DNA from: Dugong dugon
Taxonomy: Eukaryota > Chordata > Mammalia > Sirenia > Dugongidae
Direction of reading: 5' to 3'
DNA: 64,000 nt
Assembly: GCA_030035585.1 (NCBI GenBank)
Contig: CM057482.1
Coordinates: 13,255,001-13,319,000, forward strand
Shown here in pieces: positions 10,740-22,700 of the stretch. Numbering within the stretch: the stretch's first letter is position 1; each line of letters starts with the position of its first letter. Made by a program: the position numbers and the translations under genes. Below the pieces are notes generated by a model that was not told where the DNA came from, ran no database searches, and was given only the letters and a program-made list of their open reading frames with translations.

Positions 10740-12858
10740 TTATATAGTGAAGAGTAGGAGAAGATCATTCCTGCAGAGGAAGTAACAGCATAAGTGTGAA
10801 AGTGCGGGGCAGCTTTGCAGACTAATGATTGGCCCAAAATAAGGCAGAAGAAATGTAGGCAGGGGTCTCCAATGCAGTGTTAAGAAGCTGAGATATCATC
10901 CTATAGTAGACCGAGGAGATCCATGGAAGGGCTGACATGCCGAGATCTGTATTTTTCTAAAAGATAATTCTGTCAAAGTTAGGTTGGGTTAGTAGGAAAA
11001 AGGAGGCAGGGAGAAAGGCTTCAAAGCTTTTTAATAATGTGGTTGTAAAGCAGGCTCTGTCCTCATTTTTCTCCTTCTTTCCCCCAGCCCTCGATTTTCT
11101 CATTCCCTCTGTCCATGTGTCACCCTCTTCTAGAACAGAGATGTCAGTTCCCTCTTGGTTCACATGACTCAGGTAGAAGTGTCTAGCTGTGTGATTAAGT
11201 CTCCATCCTCTTCACTGAGCTACCAGACGGGCTGGAAGGCCCGTCCTGCCCAGCTCTCCCATCAAGCACTGCTCCCTTCCAGCGCTGGACATGTTTGCTG
11301 GCGTTTCTAGAAAACATCAGGGAGCCACATCTAAGTGAAGTGTCCACATGAGGCCTCTTGTGAGTTAAGGTGTTTTTTGGGCAGGATGATTGTCCCCATT
11401 TATGATGCCTCTTTTAAGTGCTGCTGTAACAATGTGAACACGCCAGCCAGGCAGATAAGTAAATAGTGGAGGCTGTCTTATGTCTTCATTAAGTTTTATG
11501 GCTAAATAGAGTCATAAGAACTTGCAGAAGGCGTAGACTTTTAAAAGTGGAATTTTGTAATGATAGGCTCTTAAATTTGTATTTTTGCCAAGAAAGTCTG
11601 TTCCTATCTTAAGTAAGCCTGCTTGACTCCTCATTGTCATTGAGGGCCCAAGGCAGATTCTCCTTCCTCCTCTGTTGCCCGTCATTCAGCTGGGTACCTC
11701 CTTTCCATCTGCCTCACCCATCACCTCTGTGGCATCCCTGTCAACCCCCTTTTCCCTGCTACAGACCTTATGGGGAAAGCCATCGCCTCCCCCACCCCAG
11801 CCCCACACTGGGGCACAAAGGTCTCCTTCCTGGAGCTGTTGCTTGCAATGGCTGTACCTATCTGTTGGCCTGGAACCTGGTGATTCCATGGGAGGCGCTG
11901 TGTGTTTTGAGTTCCGTACACATTCCCAGTGAACTCTAGGATAAACCACCTGTTTCCTGAATGAAGGACGGCCTGTATATGACAAGAGCGCCCCCCCCCT
12001 TTTATTTTACTTACAATGTTTTGTTTGATCATTAGAGAAGAAAAGAAGCAAAGAAACTAAGAAACTAGTTAAAGGTACACAGAAGTTTGTATTTAAATAC
12101 AGGTCTGTGTGCCTCGTATTATGTAAAAGTTGTATTTCTAAAAGACATTTGCCAATCAGATCGTGTTGCTATAGGAATTGATTTTCATACTTTTTTAAAG
12201 CCCCAGGCCCCAGAAAGCTACATTATGGAACAGATAAACATGAAGCTCTTCTGGTTTCACCAGAGGTTAGGAGGCTTAGGTCCCCACCCCTCTTCTCCCA
12301 AGCGCTTGCATAAAAGTTCTTAGATTGCCATAGGCTGTAGATTGCAAACAGCTGCTTATAGCCCAAACAGTCATTCTGTACACCTGTATTAGTCCCAGAG
12401 CACGGTGCTGGAGGCAGAGAATGAATGACACAGTTGCCACCGTTAAAGAGCTTCCACTCTAGCAAGGGAGGCAGACAAGTAAACAGTCGCCTATAAACCG
12501 ATCACTTTAAACTCAGCCGCAGGTAGTGGACATGGTACGAGACTTGACGGCCTGGGCTCTCAGAGGACTGCAGTGACTGTCATTTTAACCGTAAATGGGT
12601 ATTTACGATCTGGTATTTAATGATGTTTGCAGCTGTATAAATTGTTTAATAAAAGTGTGGATGAGCTGCTGGGGAAAAACACCAAGAAGACAGATGAGGA
12701 CTAACAGGAGAAGCTCTACAGGAGGGAAGGTTCCCAATGGCCGAAGGGCCAGTCGCCTCCAAGACGCCAGAAGGTCTCGCAGGGAGTCAGATATGGCTGC
12801 AGTGCCTGGGAAAATGTGAAAGATGAGGCAAGGCCACGTTTTGAAGGATCTTTACACA
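10740..12858 (+). other. MAP2K5 intron, no exon
   Basis: Single-copy DNA with a possible ancient-repeat remnant at 12390-12490. Four overlapping open frames at 11634-12032 run on both strands through a CT-rich patch and show no protein-family signal. Confidence 0.5.
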
Positions 12859-13022
12859 GCCCTGGTGGCATAGTGCTTAAGAGCTACTGCTGCTAACCAA
12901 AAGGTCGGCAGTTCAAATCCACCAGCCGCTCCTTGGAAACCCTGTGGGGCAGTACTACTCTGTCCTGTAGGGTCACTATGAGTCAGAATTGACTTAAGGG
13001 CAACAGATTTGTTTTTTTTGTT
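12859..13022 (+). mobile_element. AfroSINE, short (deleted) form
   Basis: Contains 'GCTGCTAACCAAAAGGTCGG', 'AGCCGCTCCTTGGAAACCC' and 'GTCACTATGAGTCAGAATTG', with a T-rich tail. TTTACACA flanks it (12851-12858, 13023-13030). Confidence 0.95.
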
Positions 13023-13550
13023 TTTACACACCACACAAAAGCACTTCTACTTTACACTGAAGGTATTTGTAGGCGCAAGGCAAATACAGGGCAGCTTTAG
13101 GCAAGGGATCAACATAACCAGATTTGTGTTTTAAAAAGTCACTGTGGCAGGGGTGTGGAAGGTAGATGGGAAAGGACAGCTAAGAAGCTTTACTCCTGAT
13201 CAGAATTATGATAAGGGCCTTAAGTAGGGCAGCCTTAGCCTGTTTGAAGGGTATTTAGGAGATAGAATGAACTGGATTTGGTGAGTAGTTGGATGTGGGG
13301 GAGGAACGAAGCTTAGGCTTGGGCAGTGGGGCACCTGGAGGTGCCATTGCTGAGATGAGGCCCACAGAGAGAGGCACACCAGGGAAGAAGACAGCGAGCA
13401 TTCTGTTCATAGGTGGTTCACCAGACACCTTGTTCAAAACCAGATTAATTCCTGTTCTAGTCCCGATTATAAAAACTTTAACTAGAGTCTGAGTTCCTGG
13501 AGGGTTTTTTATGTCTGTCTTCATAGTAGTACGCCGAAAGTACAGTATCC

Positions 13551-13702
13551 TCATTGCCATCGAGTTGATTCCGACTCATAGCCACCCTGTAGGACAGAGG
13601 AGAACTGCCCCATAGGGTTTCCAAGGAGCAACTGGTGGATTCAAACTGATGACCTTTTGGTTAGCAGCCTGAGCTCTTAACCACTATGCCATCAGGGCTC
13701 CA
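13551..13702 (-). mobile_element. AfroSINE, short (deleted) form
   Basis: The + strand shows 'ATTGCCATCGAGTTGATTCC', 'GGTTTCCAAGGAGCAACTGG', 'TGACCTTTTGGTTAGCAGCC' and 'CCATCAGGGCTCC'. The direct GGTTTCCAAGGAGC junction is the deletion form. Confidence 0.95.
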
Positions 13703-14650
13703 GTGTACAGTAGGTACTAGTAAATATTTGTTGAATGAAGTTTATACATAAATATAAGAGCTTATTACCTGTTTTTTCAAATCCTTAGGGGAAAAATGCA
13801 AAAAGTAGTAGCAGGCATATGATGAAGAGGCTTCTGGTAGTACTTAACTAGTAATGTACATGGTGCTTTATCAAAATTCAGAACCTAGCATTAACCTTCA
13901 TGATTTACAGAATGCTCCCCCAAGTTACATTGCTTCCCCTCAACACTCCATTTTATAGGTGAGGAAACTGAGTATAGTCAAAGGCTAGTGCTCTTTCGAC
14001 TGTACTAACTATATACTGTAATTGACCTTGACAGAAGTAAAAAGTGATGGCTGAACATCTTGGCATCAAAGGAAGAGTGTTTTTTGTTTTTGTTTTTTTT
14101 AAACAATGAACGAAGACCTAACTTAGCATTGCAGACATGCCCCAAGAGCAGAGGTATATTACAACAGAGTTCAGTTTTGCTGTCTCTAAGAATGCCTCCA
14201 GGCCTTTAAGAAAGAATTGAATTTTGTTCTGCGTATTCTGTCCAAGTTGGCATGGCGAAGCTTGACTTCTCTTAGAAAGATTTCTGTTAGAACTATTAAA
14301 TTAGAAAAAGGTAGGCTCCTAGCCTATTTCTGTCGACCCAATGCCACTTAACAACAAGCCTGTATTAAAAAATTCATTCATGCCGAATCACTGATTCCTG
14401 GGCAGGTTGAGTAAAGGCTGGTTAACTGAGAAGCTGCTGAGCTATGATCATAGCATGTACTCTCCTGGTAAGGCGTGAAAATGGCTACGGAATAATATCT
14501 CCTAGGAACTCAAAAAGTGGTATTAACCAACTCCTGAGGGAAAAATGTCCATCTTTTGCTTGAGGGACTTCGCCGTAATTCTGGTTTCTCAAATCAGCAA
14601 GACATAAAAGGGACGTCCCCCACCTCTCCTGCTCCCAGCACTCTCTGTTC
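13703..14650 (+). other. MAP2K5 intron with a possible MIR piece
   Basis: 13945-13990 ('CATTTTATAGGTGAGGAAAC') looks like an inverted MIR core. The rest is single-copy. Confidence 0.5.
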
Positions 14651-14848
14651 TTATGTGCCCTCGAGTCGATTTCGACTCAGAGTGACCCCATGTGATAGAG
14701 TAGAACTGCCCTGTCGGGTTTTCTAGTCTGTAATCTTTAACAGAGAAGATTGCCAGTCCTTTTACCCACAGGGCAACTGGATTGGTTCGAGCTGCCAGCC
14801 TTTCAGTTAGCAACAGAGCACTTAATCATAGCGCCACCAAGGCTCCTT
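14651..14848 (-). mobile_element. AfroSINE, long form
   Basis: The + strand shows 'CTCGAGTCGATTTCGACTCA', 'GATAGAGTAGAACTGCCCTG', 'GAAGATTGCCAGTCCTTTT', 'CCTTTCAGTTAGCAACAGAG' and 'CGCCACCAAGGCTCC'. Confidence 0.93.
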
Positions 14849-17800
14849 CTCAGCACCCTGAGCACTGCCTATTCCTTTCACAACATTTAACTGCAGGTCG
14901 TCTGAAGTGGACTGACACTTGACGTCCTGAGCTCTCCGAAGACCCTGCAGGCCCAGAGCTTGTGAGCAGTATGACTAGCACTCTGACCACTTGTAGAAAC
15001 GAGCATTTCAGATGTGGGATTTAATATGTTTGCAACTTGTATGAGTTACTGACTGAGGCATCAGAAACTTGGTAAGTTAATGCTAGTGGGAGGCACAATA
15101 GTCCTGTCCTCCAGCGATATTATTAACTAGACCTGTGCCTCTTAGTGTGAGGAACATGCAATTGAGAGCTTGAAAACTGATATTCCTCTTTGATGTAAGG
15201 CAATCTTTGGAAATCTAATACCTCCTTTGAAAAGTCCAGTATGTTTAAATTAATGCAGTTTGGCTGGTTTGCAGATTGAAAATAGGTTAGCATTAAGGCC
15301 ATGATTCCTTTAGTAATTACTTTTTCTATTGGTAATAACTGTTTCTTTGGAAATGACATTAACATTCTACCAAAACACAGTAGTAATCCGAAAGTTAATG
15401 TTCTGTTCATTTATAATTATATTTAATTCATATTTATGAGTTGTCGGGAGGGAGGAATAAGAAAGAATTGAGTTAAGAAAAAAAAAGTACAGAAGAAGCA
15501 AGTTAAAATAAAATCTTTTCCTGATAGTCTGAAGGATGTATAAAGCCACTTGAAGTAGAAAAAATTAATTTTTAAATATGCAATTATATAAACTCGTTTT
15601 ATTAGCTACTGCTGAAAAGGTCCATATTTTTATTATTTCTTAATGACACTGAGTGAATTCAGAGGATAGAATTTTTTCCTTTTTTTTTTTACAAACCAAA
15701 ATATTAGCATAAACATCCCTATGGTTTTTATTTCAGTAAGTCAATTAGATTTGTGGGATTTGGGGTTTTTTTTTAATCCAGGAAAAATTCTGCATTTTTA
15801 GGCAGTCATTGAACAAGTAGCTTTGTGTTGTTTTCTTGGAATTGTCCATGAAGCCTGATGTATTATTAATGAATTAATTTCTTGGTGGTAGAGGCCTGTG
15901 AATAGCATTCTGTGAATGGGCAGTTGCCTGGTGGGGCCAGGTTTGGCTGCTGTCATTTAACATGTGTTGCTCCGTTGTGAAGCCTTATCCAGCCGTAGAA
16001 CAATGCTCATTGAATCCACCATGATGGGACCTCCACACCCCAAGCTCAAGTTGGATGCCAGGGTCAGTTACCCGGCAGCTCGAGCTGGGCCGCTGCTCTC
16101 CTTCTCTGTCGAGTTGCTATAATCACTCTGCCTGCCGTTAATTTTCCCTAAACCAGGGAAAACTCGCATGTGAGTGGTACGCATGTTCTCAAAAGAGATT
16201 CCAAACTGGTCGGCTGGGGTGCTCCTCCATTCCAGAATGAAGGCAGCATTACAGGGAGTGTAACTTCCTTCCTTCCTCCTGGAAATGGAAGCATCTGGAC
16301 CCACGGGATCCCTGATGTTCTGAGGTCCAGAGTAGCAGATGGCATTATGATTTTCCAGATCCTGATGAACATTCTAACTGAACTTGTTCATTTCACAGTA
16401 TTTAGTTCTATTTTTTTCACTTCCTCTCCCTTCCTCCCTCCCTGTCTCCCTCTCTTTGTTCCTCTCATATTAACTAATTTTGAACTGATGGGGCATCTCC
16501 TTTAGCCAGCTTTAAATTCCCTTCTCTCTGTCGTTTGTTGAATGGGCCCATGTATGGCACAATTTCATGTATAATTCTCAGCCTTTGAACTGCAGCCGAC
16601 GCAGCCTTTGAATGTGTTTAACAATATGGAAGCAAATACCACCAGCACTCGTACATCGTGCAGCCTCTGGAAATTCTTTTTCCCCTTATCCATAGCTTGC
16701 AGTGCAGGTGGCACATGGCCGTAATCATTTTAACTAACAGCCGAGTGAACATTCAGGAGGACATCCAGTGTGGCAGTGTGGACTCTGGGTTTACAGTGAG
16801 TTCTTGGAGTCTGACTTGATAGTGTTACGGCTTGTTGCTTTTTCAGGACATGGACCTGCCAGCTTCTTGCACTTGGTATGTGGATGAGGTTGAGATGCCT
16901 TACCTGTGAAAAGAGGAATTATCCCTTTTATTTAGGAACCTGTTAAGGGTATTTTCATCTTTCGTTTTTGTTAAATCTAGTTTATGATCTACTTTTTACA
17001 TCTAAGGCTGCTTTTAATCAACCCTTCTGCACACAGGACCTGGTGAAATGCCACTGTGTATATCAATATTATAATTTTGGTCCTGGATCAAACGTGTAGC
17101 TGGACTTTTCCTGAGAAGTAAGATTGACCTTACCAGTGTATGAAATTCAAACACTATATAGAGACAAGGTAAAACCACAGGTAGGAATTGCTGAATAATT
17201 ACCTTTAGACCAGCCTGAGCAGGAGGCTTCCCACGAGGGTAAGCTCATTTAATGGTTCCTAAAACTCAATCTCGTGGATGTCAGTGGTCATGCTTGATTA
17301 TTTGCAGCAGTGTTTTATGAAAAAGCAATAGAAATGCATCGGGAGGCTACAGAGAAAGAGAACAATAGCGGGTTTTACTTTTGTAAATGAAATCCCTTTG
17401 GTATGAGACAAGTGTGTTTTCTGCTGCTCTGCCTAAAGCAGTTGAAAAGGGAGAGTGTGAGTGGATGTTCGTGTGTGTGTGTGTGCTGTTCATATAGGCA
17501 CCTCTAAATATGCTGTGCACTGTAGCTTATGACCAACAAGAGACCTAGAATAAAAGGAGAAAAAAAGATACGCATTGGCCTTGGAAAGGAAGCAATTGCA
17601 AGTACAGTTTAAAAAATTAATTCATTTTCCAGTTCGTCACCCATGTATTTTCAAGGGATTTTATAAAACACCAAGATCTTTACCATGTTTAGAAAATCTC
17701 TCAGCAAATATAAATCTTTCACATGACAATAAAATAGGCAAACTAGGTAAAAGGTTAGTTTTGATATTAATGACCAAGTTTGTTCCTCTTCTCTCTTACC

Positions 17801-20057
17801 CCAATACGGAAGAATTTCTCAAAACATTTGAGAGAAAAAGATAATAGGAAAAATCTCTATAATCTCAAATTTCAATTATCTAGAGACAGATTCCTTTAGA
17901 CCTGTTTGTTTGTATTTTGTGTTTTTTATTAACCATCTGGTAGTGGTGTTCACTTGCCTAACAGCTGGTTCTCCCTTGATTTAAGGGTTTATGGGTAAGA
18001 TGGGTGTTTCAGTGGCTGAAATTCAAGCCTTTAGCCCCTGGTCCCAGCCCCATCTGAGAAAAGTTAAATGAGCTGCTACTGTCAGCCCAGACCCAGTGAA
18101 CAGAACTTTACACCAAAATGCCCACACATGTAATTTGTCATGTCTGGCAACCCAGAGCATGGGGTGACCCAGTGTGGAAATTGAATCATCTTTCACTTTC
18201 TCTGCTAAGGTTTGATGTGGAATGGGATGAGTAAAAGGAGGCTGTCTGGTCTCCAGCTGAGGGAAGTCAGAGACTTTGTTTTCTGATGATGTCCATCTGC
18301 AAGCCTTCCCACCCTAGTCCTGTACCTCATAAAACCCCGCGGATTAGGTCCATGTTGAAATCCAAAGTATGCTTAATATCAAAGTGTTGTTTGTTCCCTA
18401 ACAGTGTGGCCACGTTTTTAGGTAAACCCAGTGTTTTGAACAAACATTGGTTGAATTTGTACAAATCCGATATGTACTTTGTGGTTCACTTGTATCTTAA
18501 ACTGGATGACTCAGTCGCTGACTGACCAGGAGTACCCGTCTGTTTTCCACCTTTCTCCCTCTGATAAGATAGGAGTGCTTTTTTTTTTTCCCCCCTGGCT
18601 ACAGTCTCTTACAGCAGGAACTTACAGATATGGATATCAGGGGCCCCCAAAATATCAAATTTCCAAGGATCTACCATTGGATTACGCTTTGCACAGGTAG
18701 ATTTTTGATTTTGTAGGTTAGCCTCCATGGAAATCTTCAAAGTGGAGGGTCCAGTTTTTTTGTTTTTTGGGTTTTTTTTTAGTTTTAACAAATTAGGTTT
18801 CCTCCCCATCAAGAGCCGACTTGTTCTATAGATTCTGCCAGTTGTCTCAGGAAGACACTGTTTTAAGGCAGTGAACAGTGGAGGATCAAAAACCAATTTG
18901 GGATCTTACAAGGGCAAATCTGTTCTGCCTGATGTGAAACCACTCAAATCACAAATGACCTTTGATCCCAGCACTGCCAGTAGACATGGAATGATGTAAT
19001 AGGGCTGTGCCAAGTAGTATGAACCCAGTGCCTAGGGCTGGAAGTTATTGGGCCAGGCCAAGTAATGCCAGGTTTTAATTAAAAGATTTTTTGTTTTAAT
19101 GTAGACCATGACTCTCACTGGTCAGATGCCAGGTGATTCACTGATGTTAGCCACCTGTCGGCTTGGTGACTTGACACCATTCAGTCTAGAAATAGGCTAT
19201 TTTTAAAAAGTTAGAAGCCTTGCCATATTTTATTTAACTTCCCAGGCTGGTTTAATGTAACCCACAATGCAACACAACTGACCCTAGAATTCAACAGCAA
19301 CCAACTCCTTGAAGGTTTCTGTGTTGTGGTTTTTTTTTTTTTCAATTGATTACAACAAAGTATATTTTAAATTTATTCCAAAGGTGGTAAAACAAACTTC
19401 TAAATCTGGCTTAAATGTTAAAAAACAAACACACTTTCAAAGTCTCTAATTAAAAGTATGATTACAAAGTAAGCAGGCCAATTTCATGGCATCCTTGCTT
19501 TAGAGTACGTGGTCAGCATTCTAAGTGGGGCGTTGCAGTGAATGACCAGAATTCTTCAGTATGGTTCTTCATTGTAATTCTGACAATAGTATAAGTTGGA
19601 CAGTTTGTCACCACAATCTCAGTCAAAAAAGTATACTCTGAGTTCTTTTTTTTTTTCTTTTTCTCGAGATTTTTGAGATGTTGTCCTCCTATCTTCCCTT
19701 TGTTTACTGCCAGTGTGTATAAAATGTTGGTGTGAAGAAGTGTGTGTTTCACACAAAGGAAAAGGAACAAGACATAGACACAAACGTTGCGGCCCTCCCC
19801 CGCCCCTGGGTGCTCTTGGGGAGTGAGGAGGAAAGAAAGGAGGGCCGCACAGAAGGTGTCTCACAGCCCCTAGACTTCTACACTTTATCCACCACCACTC
19901 TCCTTTGGGAACTCGTAGGTACCAGCCAGACTGAATCAAACCCCAGTGCTCCCAGCACATCCTGAGCACCCAGCCTTGCCACTCATGCTTGGCCACTTGC
20001 CCCACCTTGCGGGACTGTCTATTGGGGTGCACATCTTACCCTGCGAACAGTACATGA

Positions 20058-20168
20058 GTTCTTTGAGGACATGAGTTAAGTATCGGTCACGCCACAATGA
20101 TCCCAGCACCCAGTGCCTTGCACATGGTAGGTGCGCAGGAAAATTATTAGAGTGAACAAATAAATAAT
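20058..20168 (+). mobile_element. L2 LINE 3' end fossil
   Basis: 'TTTGAGGACATGAGTTAAG', 'CCCAGCACCCAGTGCCTTGC', 'ACATGGTAGGTGCGCAGGAA' and a degenerate AATGAATGATTG tail follow the L2 3' pattern. Confidence 0.75.
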
Positions 20169-20429
20169 GAATGATTGTATCATTTTCACATAGTATTTTG
20201 TGTCTATGCCCTGTCGATGTCTGAATTAACCACCACATCATTGTCAGGTTCCACTGTCATCTTTAATTATGAATTACAGGCAAAATTGATGTCCTCAAAC
20301 TAAGGTCCCCGAGCTTTTTTCCAGGTGAGTAGTTATGCCAGGCTTTTCCCTTAACCAAAGCAGAGCTCTCTACTAAGCATCTGGATCTCTTCTGAGTTAT
20401 TTAAAATAGTCCCCTACCTCTTTCTTTTT

Positions 20430-20655
20430 AGACTTTCTATTTTGACATAATTGTTGGCTCACATTTGATTGTAAGAAGTAATGTGGAGAGATTCTATGTG
20501 CCCTTCACCCAGTTTCCCCAATGGAAACATCTCATGCCTTTAGTATAATATCACACCCAGGAATTGACATTGCTAATAGACTACAGTCCTACCTTATTCA
20601 GATTTCACCAGGTTTGCATACACTACGTGTGTGTGTTTTTGTGTGTGTGTGTAAA
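20430..20655. mobile_element. Old L1-like remnant
   Basis: 'GTAAGAAGTAATGTGGAGAG', 'CCCTTCACCCAGTTTCCCCA', 'AATATCACACCCAGGAATTG' and 'TTATTCAGATTTCACCAGG' correspond to a widely repeated mammalian sequence that I associate with old L1 ends. It finishes in a TG-rich run. The subfamily is uncertain. Confidence 0.5.
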
Positions 20656-20934
20656 AACATTAATGACATGGATCCTTTCAAAGCCAGGAAACATTTTAGT
20701 TCCAAAAAAGAATATGCCTTTAAAAGAATGATTTCCCTTTTAAGTAAGCTATTTCAACAGCATTTTTCTCACTTACATTTCCTGTATTTGGAACGCCCAA
20801 CTTACCTTCCTGTTATCAAAATCACAAAGTATACTGACTGGCAAACTTACTTTGGAAACGAACTAGCAGCAGCTGTGGTTGGAATTGGACCTCTTCCTCC
20901 CTGCTCCTATTCCCCACCTCTTTGAGTGTACAGG

Positions 20935-20958
20935 TACACACACACACACGCATGCACG

Positions 20959-20989
<31 letters not shown>

Positions 20990-20990
20990 T
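20935..20990. repeat. (CA)n microsatellite, interrupted
   Basis: ACACAC runs interrupted by GCATGCACGC, followed by at least 13 CA units. Confidence 0.95.
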
Positions 20991-21761
20991 CAGATTTTCT
21001 GCTGCTGGCTTTTTTTTATGCCTGAGTACCTTGCTGACAAGTGCTAATAACAAAATACCCAGAGAGAGTCCAGTTGAAGTTAGCACACATTAAACATTCT
21101 GAACTTGTCCTTTTGCTCATAGATTGTGCATAATTAATAATTAAACAGTTTCAGTTGTAATGGGTTGACCTTCCTGAACTGTTCATTATTCATAAGGCAA
21201 AGACATCACTCAGACTTTTTTCCCATTGTCCTTCGCTGTTCTCCTGTGTGCCATGCACTTGCGTTCCAGTTGTTTAACAAAAGGGGCTGACCAGGTAGTT
21301 ACTGAAACCTCTGAGACTTGGAGACTGTCCTCCTTGATGACCAGAATTGCTTACTGAAATGGTTTATGGCAGCTGGTTTTATATAACAGTTGCTTGCTTG
21401 ATAACAAGATCCAGCTCTGCGTCCCTTTAGCAGGGCTCTAAAGTTGATTTGGGACTAGAATCTCAGGTTAAGGCTTTTGGTTAAGGTTGTGTCCACTGTT
21501 TCATTTCATACCTCTGTGATGTGAAAAGTATCACCAAAAACAAAAACAAAAAAGCCCTTTAGGTGAAGTGTGACATCCAGGGCTTTAAAAGAGTGACTTT
21601 TATTAACAGTTTAGAGTCAGGTGCAGCCAGTACTGAGAGTTATTAGTGTAACTGCTTCTCCAATCCACAGTTCTATTTTGGAAATGTATTTCTTCATCTT
21701 AACTGAACCCATATACTGCATTTCACAAAGGACATTTTTTTTTTAACTTTTTTTTTTTTTT

Positions 21762-22700
21762 AATTGTACTTGAGGTGAAGGCTTACAGAACAAGTAGTTT
21801 CTCATGAAACAGTAGTACACATATTGTTTTATGACATTGGTTAACAACCCCACAACATGTCAACCCTCTAACTTCTCAACCCATTTTTTTGGTGGAAATA
21901 CACATACCCAAAGATACACCATTTCAAAAATTTCTACATGCACAGTTCAGTGACATTGACTGCGCTCTTCCAATTGTGCTGCTATTCTCATTTAAGATGA
22001 AGGCTTACAGAACTAAATAGTTTCTCATTTAACAGTTACTACACATGTTGCCGTATGACAATGGTTAACAATCTCACAACACATCAACAATATCCTTACT
22101 CAACCTTGGGTTCCCTATCACCAGCTTCCTTGTCCCCTTCTGCCTTCTGGCCCTCGTCACTGGACTGCTGTACCTCATTAGTCCCATTTGGTTTTACGGG
22201 GCTGTCCACTCCCAGGCTGAATGGTGAATCTCAGAGATAACTCCACCACTGAGCTAAAAGGGTGTCTGGGGGCCATACTCTTGGGGTTTCTCCAGTCTCC
22301 TTTAGGCCAATAAATCTGGTCTTTTTTTTTTTTTGTGAGTTAGAATTATGTTCTACATCCTTCTCCAGCTCTGTCTAGAACCCTCTGTTGTGATCCTGGT
22401 CAGAGCAGTCAGTGGTGGTAGCTGGGCACCGTCTAGCTGTACTGGACTCAGTCCGGTGGAGGCCTTGGTAGCTGTGGACAATTAGTCCTTCAGACTAATC
22501 TTTTCCTTGTATCCTGTTCTCTTCATTCTACCTTGCTCCCGAAGGGATGAGACCAGTGGAGTATCTTAGATGGCTGCTCACAGGCTTTTAAGACCCCAGA
22601 CACTACTCACCAAGGTAGAATGTAGAGCATTGTCTTTATAAGCTGTGTCATGCCAATTGAGCTAGATGTTCCCCGAGACCATGGTCCCCACAGCCCACAG
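21762..22700 (+). mobile_element. Afrotherian interspersed repeat, two partial copies in tandem
   Basis: A first copy starts about 21772 ('GAGGTGAAGGCTTACAGAAC') and breaks off near 21990. A second starts about 21996 ('AGATGAAGGCTTACAGAACT') and runs to about 22690 through 'GTCAGTGGTGGTAGCTGGGC', 'GACTCAGTCCGGTGGAGGCC', 'CTTAGATGGCTGCTCACAGG' and 'TTGAGCTAGATGTTCCCCGA'. I recognise the sequence as a common paenungulate repeat but cannot tell whether it is an L1 3' region or an LTR-type unit. No coding capacity was seen. Confidence 0.65.

Larger units (their letters stand above)
14849..21761 (+). other. MAP2K5 intron, AfroSINE-free stretch
   Basis: Nearly 7 kb of mainly AT-rich DNA with no AfroSINE. 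Recognisable pieces are a short (TG)n at about 17471-17484, an L2-type 3' end at 20058-20168, an L1-like remnant at about 20430-20650, and the CA tract at 20935-20990. The rest, including 15400-16000 and 16560-16800, is single-copy. Confidence 0.6.

Noticed and set aside
19619..20032. 137-codon - strand frame overlapping a + strand frame at 19732-19965
   Set aside because: No motif, begins and ends in low-complexity runs, and shows no splice structure.
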